From positions 1 to 33,891 of the forward strand of contig JAKSRF010000015.1 in NCBI GenBank assembly GCA_024403755.1: DNA of 33,891 nt. Direction: 5' to 3'. Positions 23,186 through 30,109 of this stretch are shown here, in pieces (the stretch's first letter is position 1; every line of letters begins with the position of its first letter). Under the pieces are notes generated by a model that had not been told where the DNA came from, did no database searches, and saw only the letters and a program-made list of their open reading frames with translations. A program made the translations under genes and the position numbers. This DNA is from Clostridia bacterium (GTDB lineage Bacteria > Bacillota > Clostridia > Saccharofermentanales > Saccharofermentanaceae).

Positions 23186-23722
23186 TTAATTGTTGTTTGC
23201 TGTATATTTGTTCAAAGTCATGACAAGGACCGGAATAAGAATGATTTGAATTATCATTCCCGGAATGGCATTTATGAAGCCGCCTGTAATGAAAGCAGTC
23301 CAACCGAATTCGCTGTTTCCGATTCCGCAAATAATAACACTTGCGATTCCCCATATGATTCTGCCGATAAGCATAGCACAGATAAGAGATACATAAATAT
23401 AAGGCTTGCGCTTCGGCAGGAGCTTGTACAGCAGTGCTGAAACGAGACCGTATGCGGCAAGTTCGAAGCTCATTGCAATTCCTGTCGGCATAAGAATAGG
23501 CATACCGAAAAGTGAAAATCTCAAAAGAGGTGACAAAACGCCTACTATCACTGCATAGAACGGACCGCAAAAAAATCCGCACAGAATAACCGGAATGTGC
23601 ATAGGGCACAATTTATTACCTATCTGCGGAATCTGTCCCGTAAGAAAAGGAAGAACAAGTGCTAATGCCAAAAACATGGCAGAAAGAATCATTTTTCTAA
23701 GTGTATATTTTGTCGATGACAT
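23186..23722 (-). CDS. ECF transporter S component (substrate unknown)
   Basis: This 178-residue membrane protein is very hydrophobic, with five or six TM helices. It contains the blocks LVLPFLTGQIPQIGNKLCPMH-like and GMPILMPTGIAMSFELAAYG, which I associate with ECF-type vitamin/micronutrient S components (PF12822-like). S components bind the substrate and pair with the shared EcfA/A'/T module, encoded elsewhere. The substrate cannot be told from sequence alone. Reading the minus strand, GTGAGGAAA lies just before the ATG at 23722. It is the only confident minus-strand gene in the window, convergent with whiA and divergent from the beta-propeller gene. Confidence 0.75.
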   Translation of the reverse strand: MSSTKYTLRKMILSAMFLALALVLPFLTGQIPQIGNKLCPMHIPVILCGFFCGPFYAVIVGVLSPLLRFSLFGMPILMPTGIAMSFELAAYGLVSALLYKLLPKRKPYIYVSLICAMLIGRIIWGIASVIICGIGNSEFGWTAFITGGFINAIPGMIIQIILIPVLVMTLNKYTANNN

Positions 23723-23749
23723 CGGTATTTCCTCACTTTGACTGATATC

Positions 23750-23764
23750 ATCGTCTTGGACGAT
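23750..23764 (-). promoter_or_regulatory. Hairpin in the 5' leader of the ECF gene
   Basis: ATCGTC (23750-23755) and GACGAT (23759-23764) form a perfect 6-bp stem with a 3-nt loop, 28 bases before the ATG on the minus strand. An AT-rich candidate -10 region (TATATTAATATAAT on the minus strand, about 23795-23808) lies upstream, with a TTGCAA at 23819-23824 as a possible -35. The leader of about 75 nt is long enough for a small riboswitch, but it matches no known class that I can recognise. Confidence 0.35.
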
Positions 23765-23844
23765 TAAAGTGTCTTCATGGCACTGTTAGCCTGATTATAT
23801 TAATATAGTTAGTGCGCATTTGCAAGATTATCAAATAATATTAA

Positions 23845-23899
23845 TTGAGAATAAAGTCCCATCGTGGTATCATTAGGAGTGCTTTTCTTTTCGAAAAGA
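23845..23899 (+). promoter_or_regulatory. Promoter of the beta-propeller gene with downstream TCGA-centred palindrome
   Basis: TTGAGA (23845-23850) and TATCAT (23868-23873) are spaced by exactly 17 bases, a good sigma-A-type promoter. Downstream, TCTTTTCGAAAAGA (23886-23899) is a perfect 14-bp palindrome centred on TCGA. With no loop it cannot form an RNA hairpin easily, so a dimeric DNA-binding protein is the likelier reader. It resembles the site at 11513-11526. Confidence 0.6.
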
Positions 23900-23926
23900 T
23901 GATAAAAGGACCAATAGAAGGAAAAT

Positions 23927-25831
23927 ATGATTCGTAACAGCGAAAATCAATATATTGAACCTGACAACACCTATTATGAGCCGTCACATGATTCCTCGCA
24001 GGGAACTTTGGCTTTGGTTGTGATGGTTACGGTTCTTCTTCTGATTTTGACAACAGTACTTGCTGTCATGTTTTTCAAGGATAAATTTACAGGCTCGGAG
24101 CATGATGAGAATTTGCTTAATGCTCCTCAGAATTCAGGTTTTGTCGTAATAGCAACGCCAACGCCTACTCCGGTTCCGCCGCTTGCGGATTATCAGAATC
24201 CTAATCTGTATCCTGCTTCGGCTTTGGAGGATGCGACAATTGATGAAGTGGTAAGTGATGTTAACCCTTCAGTAAGAGGAATTACACAGACAATCATGTC
24301 AGGCAGCAGTATTCTGACGAGTTATTCGAGAACAAATCCTATTTCGATGGGCGATCCGCTTTATTACGGAAGTGTACCGGGTATTTTTACATATCGCGGT
24401 AATAATTTCAGAAATTGTGCAAGCTTTGGCTATACTAACGTAGGTGTTGAACCGGGACTTGAGCAAATATGGGAATTCTCCGGTATAGGCTCGCGTTTGG
24501 CATCCACACAAACTTTTGAGTGGACAGGTGTCTCGTATACAGGTCAGGCTTTGGTTATTAAATGGGATGATAAAGTCAGAAATGACATGTCAAGTCTTTA
24601 TCCTGATAAGAGAGCAAAGGCCGATTTTACGGAAGTAATTGTTGCCGGTCTCGACGGTAATGTTTATTTTTTTGATATAGATGACGGAACTCAGTCGCGA
24701 ATACCGATATATGTAGGATGTTCAATCAAGGGAACGCCTGCTCTTGACCCGCGCGGTTATCCGCTTCTTTATCTCGGTCAGGGAGATGATAATGCTGACG
24801 ATGAGAAATTCGGAATGTACGTTTATTCTCTCCTCGACGGTTCAAGATTATATTCCTATAATGCGAAGACTGACAGCAGCTACAGAACCAACTGGAGCGC
24901 CTTTGATTCTTCACCGATTGTGGACAGTAACAGCGATACGCTCATATGGCCGTGTGAGAACGGTATAATTTATACATTTACGCTTAACACAAATTATGCT
25001 CCGGGTTCGGGAAGCATTTCCATAAGTCCGGAGGTAGTCGGATTAAAGTACATCTATGTAGATGAACAGGGTTCACATATGGGTGTAGAAAGTTCAATAG
25101 CCGTTTATGATGAGTATGGATATTTTACGGATAACGATCAGAATCTTAACTGTATTGATTTGAATTCCATGAAGATAGTATGGACCTTAAGACTCGGCGA
25201 TGATACCGATATTACTCCTGTAATCGACGTAGAGAACGGTCGTCCTTATGTATATGTCGGCACGGAGGTTGATAATACTGTTGCTTCGGGAACGCAGGAC
25301 TGCGGTTCAGCTTATATTTATAAGGTTGACGGCTTGACAGGTGAGATTATCTGGCAGAATTTTGAGAATTGCTTTGCATATAACGGAGAGACTTCGGATA
25401 CAGACCAGAGCGGCGGATGCTTCGGTAATATTATTGTAGGAAAGAAATCCATTTCGAATATGGTTATTTTCTCATTCAGCTGTACTAACGGCGTATTATC
25501 AGGTAATAAGCTTGTTGCCTTCAGTAAGGATACCGGTACAAGGGTATGGACAGAACCTGACGGAATGAATATATATTCCTACAGTTCTCCGGTAGCTTGC
25601 TATGATGAGACCGGACGTGCATATATAGTAATCGGAGACAGCATAGGCCAGGTTCATCTTTTTGATGCGACAACCGGAAAACGACTTGTGCATATTCAGA
25701 CTTCACGCTTGCTGGGAACCCCTGATGAGACCACAAGCGGGATTGTATTTGAGGCATCACCGGTTGTATATAACAATACGATAATAATCAGTACAAAATC
25801 CGGTTCGGTTTTTGCAATTAAGATTCTTTAA
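23927..25831 (+). CDS. Membrane-anchored PQQ-type beta-propeller protein
   Basis: The 634-residue protein has a short cytoplasmic N-terminus, one TM helix (about 28-50), a Thr/Pro linker (ATPTPTPVPP), and then a long beta-propeller. Propeller blades are visible as repeats such as VIVAGLDGNVYFFDI, YVYSLLDGSRLYSY, NCIDLNSMKIVWTLRL, YIYKVDGLTGEIIWQ, VAFSKDTGTRVWT, VHLFDATTGKRLV and TKSGSVFAIKI, the PQQ_2/PQQ-like repeat type. Clostridial members do not usually bind PQQ; such domains often serve as protein or ligand platforms outside the cell. It is preceded by its own promoter and followed 28 bases later by a small gene, which may share the transcript. Function unknown. Confidence 0.8.
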   Translation: MIRNSENQYIEPDNTYYEPSHDSSQGTLALVVMVTVLLLILTTVLAVMFFKDKFTGSEHDENLLNAPQNSGFVVIATPTPTPVPPLADYQNPNLYPASALEDATIDEVVSDVNPSVRGITQTIMSGSSILTSYSRTNPISMGDPLYYGSVPGIFTYRGNNFRNCASFGYTNVGVEPGLEQIWEFSGIGSRLASTQTFEWTGVSYTGQALVIKWDDKVRNDMSSLYPDKRAKADFTEVIVAGLDGNVYFFDIDDGTQSRIPIYVGCSIKGTPALDPRGYPLLYLGQGDDNADDEKFGMYVYSLLDGSRLYSYNAKTDSSYRTNWSAFDSSPIVDSNSDTLIWPCENGIIYTFTLNTNYAPGSGSISISPEVVGLKYIYVDEQGSHMGVESSIAVYDEYGYFTDNDQNLNCIDLNSMKIVWTLRLGDDTDITPVIDVENGRPYVYVGTEVDNTVASGTQDCGSAYIYKVDGLTGEIIWQNFENCFAYNGETSDTDQSGGCFGNIIVGKKSISNMVIFSFSCTNGVLSGNKLVAFSKDTGTRVWTEPDGMNIYSYSSPVACYDETGRAYIVIGDSIGQVHLFDATTGKRLVHIQTSRLLGTPDETTSGIVFEASPVVYNNTIIISTKSGSVFAIKIL

Positions 25832-25859
25832 TTATTTGTGTTTGATGTGAAGGTAGTGT

Positions 25860-26276
25860 ATGAGAAGTGAGTCAGAATCTATGTACGAACAGATAAAAAC
25901 TCTGGAAGTAGGAATAAGTAATTCTTCCGGCGGAGGTTACCGAGTTAAGTATGACCTGGAGAGACGTGTAATTAATTGGACCGATGAATATATGTGGAAC
26001 AATAATTTCATGAAAACCTTGAGTGAACGTAAATATGCTTTGATGAGAGAGCACCTTGTTCAGAGCGGATTGCTGGACTGGGTTCAGGGCTATTCCGAGG
26101 GCAAGGACAGCGAGTTCGGGAAGCGCGTTCCTACACCTGCTAACTGGAATGTTAATATTACTTTTTTTGACGGAACTACTGTGAATGCAGCCGCAAATCA
26201 GCATTTTCCGTACAAATGGAATGAACTCAGACACATAATAGAAGAGACTTCTGATTGCTATTTTAAGTTACGATGA
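25860..26276 (+). CDS. Conserved-looking hypothetical protein, 138 aa
   Basis: I do not recognise this protein. It is soluble, with no signal peptide or TM segment. The sequence is rich in Trp/Tyr and mixed charged residues (RRVINWTDEYMWNNNFMKTL, LLDWVQGYSEGKDSEFG, WNVNITFFDGTTVNAAANQHFPYKW), consistent with a compact alpha/beta fold. The ATG at 25860 follows a moderate GAAGG site and lies 28 bases after the beta-propeller gene, so the two are probably co-transcribed. Codon use is like that of neighbours, and no other frame over this stretch looks better, so it is probably a real gene. Confidence 0.6.
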   Translation: MRSESESMYEQIKTLEVGISNSSGGGYRVKYDLERRVINWTDEYMWNNNFMKTLSERKYALMREHLVQSGLLDWVQGYSEGKDSEFGKRVPTPANWNVNITFFDGTTVNAAANQHFPYKWNELRHIIEETSDCYFKLR

Positions 26277-26295
26277 GCAAAAAATGCGAAATATA

Positions 26296-26304
26296 TGGTA
26301 GAAT
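26296..26304 (+). promoter_or_regulatory. Extended -10 upstream of the membrane-protein/kinase/metA genes
   Basis: TGGTAGAAT (26296-26304) fits TGnTANAAT and lies 35 bases before the ATG at 26339. A convincing -35 is not seen. It would drive the run of four genes to 29908. Confidence 0.4.
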
Positions 26305-26338
26305 AAGACTGATTTATTTTAATGAAAAGGAATAGTTA

Positions 26339-26947
26339 ATGCTTGATTATATAGAAGGTTTATTACTTGGCAGAATATGGAGCGACACGGACTTCGAGAA
26401 CAGAAAGCACGTTTCTCTGTTTATTTTGTTCGGTCTGCTTGTTGATGCCTCTGTATTATATTTCTTTATCAAAAATAAATATCTTTTCGGAATGGGGCAT
26501 TTTGCTTCATATCAGCTCGTGTTACTGATTGCACTGTTTATTGCATGTCCTTTGATTAATTTCAGGTACTACAAATTTCCTTGGTGGGGAAAGGCATTGG
26601 TTCTGATTGAGAAGGTGTATAAAAACATTTTGGTTTACAGTCTTATCGTCGGAATGCTGATCCCGAGAATTACTATTTCGTCAGGCAATCTTAAGGATTA
26701 TCTTATTAATTATCTTAATTATACTCTCGAAGAATATACAGGTAAGTTCTCGGCTTCTGCAGGTGCGTTCTCTACGGTTATCGGTGTTATGGCAGGAGGT
26801 ATACACGTAGTTTTGTATTTTATCGGTAATCTTGCAGTACTTGTTATAGTTCCGGCCTTGTTATATTTGGCTTTCAGACTGCTTCAGTACGGATACGATT
26901 ATGTAATTAATAAATTGATAATCAAGAAAGTGTTTAAGCATAAGTAA
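26339..26947 (+). CDS. Hypothetical multi-pass membrane protein, 202 aa
   Basis: I do not recognise the family. About five hydrophobic segments can be drawn: residues 26-44, 52-74, 92-110, 140-160 and 163-185, with a Lys-rich C-terminus (IIKKVFKHK) that would be cytoplasmic. AAAAGGAAT precedes the ATG at 26339. It heads a probable operon with the P-loop kinase, metA and nnrD, but nothing in the sequence links it to those functions. Confidence 0.6.
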   Translation: MLDYIEGLLLGRIWSDTDFENRKHVSLFILFGLLVDASVLYFFIKNKYLFGMGHFASYQLVLLIALFIACPLINFRYYKFPWWGKALVLIEKVYKNILVYSLIVGMLIPRITISSGNLKDYLINYLNYTLEEYTGKFSASAGAFSTVIGVMAGGIHVVLYFIGNLAVLVIVPALLYLAFRLLQYGYDYVINKLIIKKVFKHK

Positions 26948-26981
26948 TATATAAATTAAGGGGATGTCGGAGGGAATTTGA

Positions 26982-27992
26982 ATGGCTGAGCTTCAGGACA
27001 GAATAGATATAAACGTTGAAGAATTGGAAGAAAATCTCGGTGAGGCTAAGCTTCATGAGTTTATAAAGGCTTCCGAGGCAAATTTTGTAGCGGCGGTAGA
27101 TGAGATAGTTGATGAGGTTTTATCCGATTCTGAGAAAAGAGTTATTTTTATTTCCGGTCCAACGTCTTCAGGTAAAACAACATTTACCATGCACTTAAGT
27201 GATAATCTTAAGCAAAGAGGAAGGCAGGCTCATTTTATTTCTCTTGATGATTATTATGTAATCAGAGACTTGAGATTTGACAGAGACGGCAGACCTGATT
27301 TTGAGACCATAGATGCGCTTGATGTTGACAGAGCTGCCGATGATATAAGCCGCATTCTTAAGGGCGAGAAGGTATGTACTCCGTATTTTGATTTTAATAT
27401 ACGTAAGAGCCTGGAAAAAGATCCTTCTGAGGCGATACAGCTTGAAAGTGACGGCATTTTGGTTGTTGAAGGTCTTCATGGCTTGTCATCAAGATTTACC
27501 AGTTCACTTAATCGTGCCAGCTACGCGAAAGTGTTTATCATGCCGTACGGAAACGTATATGCCGATAACAAGCTTTTCGACAGCAATGACATCAGACTTT
27601 TAAGAAGAATAGTACGTGATTACAGACACAGAAATGCACATGCTTTGGCTACAATTGATTATTGGCCTTTGATAAAGAAGTCGGAAGAGAAATACTATGA
27701 TGAATATCTTGCAAATGCGGATTACCATATAAATTCCTTCCTCTCATATGAGTCTTTGATTATCGCGCCTCTTGCAAAGCATGATATAAAAGAAGCTTTG
27801 GAGCAGTTTGCGGCAAAGAGAATTGTGCCTTCGGTATTCATGTCAAACTCCAATACCAACAAGGCTTTTGCCAATCTCTCGGATGCACTTAAACAGGCTA
27901 ATGATCTCCTTGAGAAGTTGGATTGGATTCCTGTTGTAAATCCGAAGTTCGTTCCGGATGATTCCATATTAAACGAATTTATCAGTAAATAA
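26982..27992 (+). CDS. Uridine kinase-like P-loop nucleoside kinase
   Basis: The 336-residue protein has a Walker A loop GPTSSGKTT (59-67), the uridine/phosphoribulokinase-type SLDDYYV block, the motif RPDFETIDALDVD, and VVEGLHGLS as the Walker B/EG region. It probably phosphorylates a nucleoside or related small molecule using ATP. Related Clostridial proteins often carry an N-terminal threonyl-tRNA-synthetase-like TGS region and are about 550 residues; only about 50 residues precede the P-loop here, so this is a short form. CGGAGGG at 26968-26974 supports the ATG at 26982. The metA start follows by 22 bases. The exact substrate is not known. Confidence 0.8.
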   Translation: MAELQDRIDINVEELEENLGEAKLHEFIKASEANFVAAVDEIVDEVLSDSEKRVIFISGPTSSGKTTFTMHLSDNLKQRGRQAHFISLDDYYVIRDLRFDRDGRPDFETIDALDVDRAADDISRILKGEKVCTPYFDFNIRKSLEKDPSEAIQLESDGILVVEGLHGLSSRFTSSLNRASYAKVFIMPYGNVYADNKLFDSNDIRLLRRIVRDYRHRNAHALATIDYWPLIKKSEEKYYDEYLANADYHINSFLSYESLIIAPLAKHDIKEALEQFAAKRIVPSVFMSNSNTNKAFANLSDALKQANDLLEKLDWIPVVNPKFVPDDSILNEFISK

Positions 27993-28014
27993 TTAAGTAA
28001 GAAGGTTTTTTGAA

Positions 28015-28998
28015 ATGCCTATTAGAATACCAAATAATCTGCCGGCCAAGGAAACTCTTAAAAAAGAGAGAATCTTTGTTATGGAGGAAGAACGTGCACT
28101 TAATCAGGATATAAGACCGATAAGAATAATCATTCTGAATCTTATGCCTAATAAGGTTGCTACGGAGACACAGCTTTTGCGTTCGCTCTCGAATTCTCCT
28201 ATACAGGTTGATATTGATCTTATGTGTACTGCTTCATATACACCTACTCATGTAAATGAAGAGCACCTTATTAAATACTATGAGACTTTCGATGAGATAA
28301 AAGATCGCTACTATGACGGCATGATTATTACCGGTGCTCCGGTTGAGCAGATGAAGTTCGAGGAAGTTAAGTATTGGGAAGAACTTACGAGAATAATGGA
28401 ATGGTCGAAGACACATGTTTATTCAACCCTCCATATTTGCTGGGGAGCACAGGCCGGACTTTATTATCACTACGGTATCCCTAAGTATGATGTACCGGAG
28501 AAGGTGTTCGGTATATTCGAGCACAGCATGACATATTCTAAGCCGGTTAAGCTGTTCAGAGGATTTGATGATGTTTTCTATGTACCTCATTCACGTCATA
28601 CTGAGATAAGACGAGAGGATATTGCGGCGTGTCCTAATCTGAGAATCTTGTCGGAATCGGAGGAATGCGGTGTATATGCAGTATCCGATCTTCACGGAAG
28701 ACAGATTTTTATTACGGGTCATTCGGAATACGATGCCGATACTCTTGATAAGGAATATAGGCGTGATTTAGAGAAGGGACTGCCTATAAAAATGCCTGTA
28801 AACTACTACAAGAACGATGATCCTGAACAAGGTCCCGTATTGAGATGGCGTTCATCGGCTACCTTGCTCTATACAAATTGGCTTAATTACTATGTTTATC
28901 AGGAAACTCCTTTTGATTTGTCGTTACTTGAGGAAATAGATCACAGTAAAAGTCACGATGAATTCGAGGCAAACTGCAGCGAGCTTACCGGTAATTGA
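28015..28998 (+). CDS. metA: Homoserine O-acetyltransferase (MetA family)
   Basis: The enzyme acylates L-homoserine on its side-chain oxygen, the first committed step to methionine. The 327 residues contain [16 protein letters not shown], the catalytic Cys142 in [15 protein letters not shown], and the GHSEYD motif (His236, Glu238) of the MetA triad. In this family residue 111 decides the acyl donor: Gly gives succinyl-CoA use (E. coli), Glu gives acetyl-CoA use (B. cereus). Here TGAPVEQM places Glu at position 111, so acetyl-CoA (EC 2.3.1.31) is predicted; databases may still label it succinyltransferase. The 22-base gap upstream leaves no room for a SAM riboswitch, so it is read from an upstream promoter. 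nnrD starts one base after its stop. Confidence 0.93.
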   Translation: MPIRIPNNLPAKETLKKERIFVMEEERALNQDIRPIRIIILNLMPNKVATETQLLRSLSNSPIQVDIDLMCTASYTPTHVNEEHLIKYYETFDEIKDRYYDGMIITGAPVEQMKFEEVKYWEELTRIMEWSKTHVYSTLHICWGAQAGLYYHYGIPKYDVPEKVFGIFEHSMTYSKPVKLFRGFDDVFYVPHSRHTEIRREDIAACPNLRILSESEECGVYAVSDLHGRQIFITGHSEYDADTLDKEYRRDLEKGLPIKMPVNYYKNDDPEQGPVLRWRSSATLLYTNWLNYYVYQETPFDLSLLEEIDHSKSHDEFEANCSELTGN

Positions 28999-28999
28999 T

Positions 29000-29908
29000 A
29001 TGTGTAAAGAAGCAGAGATAAATCAGAAACTGATCAGCAGTATCAAGCTTTTGAGAGATGACAAAGGGCATAAGAATAACTTTGGTCATGTTCTCATATG
29101 TGCCGGAAGCGAGACCATGACCGGTGCACTTATTATGGCTGTTGAGGCGGCACTTCGCAGCGGCGCGGGACTGGTAAAGGCCATGGCACCGTCGGACGCT
29201 TTGTCTCCGCTAAGATGCAGTGAGCCGTGCGCAATGACTTTTCCTGTCGACATTGACGTTAATAACCAGTTTGACCTTACTTCTTTTATGAAGTCACTTA
29301 AGGAGATTACTGCTTGGGCTGATTCTGTTCTTATAGGACCGGGTATCGACAGTAAGAATCCCCTTTATAAAATTATCCTTGAATATTTTATCGAGAACGC
29401 TTCTTCCTTGGTAATTGATGCAAGCGCATTGGATTTTTTTGCTTCGGATTTTGCTTTCTTTTCCCGAAAATTGAATTCAAGACGGGATAACTTATTAAAT
29501 CCGGTTATTATGACTCCGCATATCGGTGAATTCAGAAGACTGATTAAGGACTTCGAGTGCAGTGGCGACGAACTTGAGCAAAAGGCACGAAGCTTTGCTT
29601 CCGACAATAATTGTATTCTGGTTTTAAAAAGCTGTAAAACTGTAGTATCTCTGCCTGATGGTGAGAGGTATATTCTTGATATAAATAATTCCGGTATGGC
29701 TAAGGGCGGAAGCGGTGACGTTTTGGCGGGCCTTCTTACAGGTTTATGTGCTCAACTCGACAAAAACAGCGATGCTGCGTTAGCTTCCGTATATCTTCAC
29801 TCAACAGCCGGTATTGTCGCAGCAGAAAGACTTGGCAAAAGATTTATGCTTCCGACGGATGTTGTCAAGTATCTCGGTGATGCATATAAAACAGTTAATT
29901 GGTTTTGA
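29000..29908 (+). CDS. nnrD: ADP-dependent (S)-NAD(P)H-hydrate dehydratase
   Basis: This repair enzyme of the YjeF C-terminal/ribokinase-like family dehydrates damaged NADHX and NADPHX with ADP. The 302-residue protein shows NFGHVLICAGSETMTGALIMAVEAALRSGAGLV-like opening strands, VLIGPGID, MTPHIGEF (about 172), and the ribokinase-type anion hole GMAKGGSGDVLAGLLTG (about 230-246). The epimerase half (NnrE), which is often fused at the N-terminus, is absent, so it is a stand-alone dehydratase. I chose the ATG at 29000, one base after the metA stop; an in-frame ATG at 28958 overlaps metA by 41 bases and has no better ribosome binding site. No clear terminator follows. Confidence 0.9.
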   Translation: MCKEAEINQKLISSIKLLRDDKGHKNNFGHVLICAGSETMTGALIMAVEAALRSGAGLVKAMAPSDALSPLRCSEPCAMTFPVDIDVNNQFDLTSFMKSLKEITAWADSVLIGPGIDSKNPLYKIILEYFIENASSLVIDASALDFFASDFAFFSRKLNSRRDNLLNPVIMTPHIGEFRRLIKDFECSGDELEQKARSFASDNNCILVLKSCKTVVSLPDGERYILDINNSGMAKGGSGDVLAGLLTGLCAQLDKNSDAALASVYLHSTAGIVAAERLGKRFMLPTDVVKYLGDAYKTVNWF

Positions 29909-30003
29909 TTGAGAGAGATTGCAAACCGCGTTTTCACTCATCCTGTTTAAGCCTTCAGTTGTTGTCTCGCATATATATTATGACGATAATGACTGTACTT
30001 ATT

Positions 30004-30031
30004 TTGTGGTTTGTGTTCTATTTACTATATT
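30004..30031 (+). promoter_or_regulatory. Candidate promoter of the flavoprotein-hydrogenase operon
   Basis: TTGTGG (30004-30009) and TATATT (30026-30031) are spaced by 16 bases, about 80 bases before the ATG at 30110. A strong GGGAGGGG lies at 30098-30105. The remaining part of the gap 29909-30109 shows no gene. Confidence 0.35.
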
Positions 30032-30109
30032 TTTCTTAAGTTGTATATTATCAGTATTGTACCGAATAAATTGAATTTATTTAGGTTTTCGTCTTAGGGA
30101 GGGGTAGAA

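Noticed and set aside
23124..23609. Second minus-strand frame inside the ECF gene
   Set aside because: It shares DNA with the ECF S component in another frame and shows no hydrophobic or family pattern.
27993..28014. SAM or T-box riboswitch upstream of metA
   Set aside because: The intergenic gap is only 22 bases and contains no structure.
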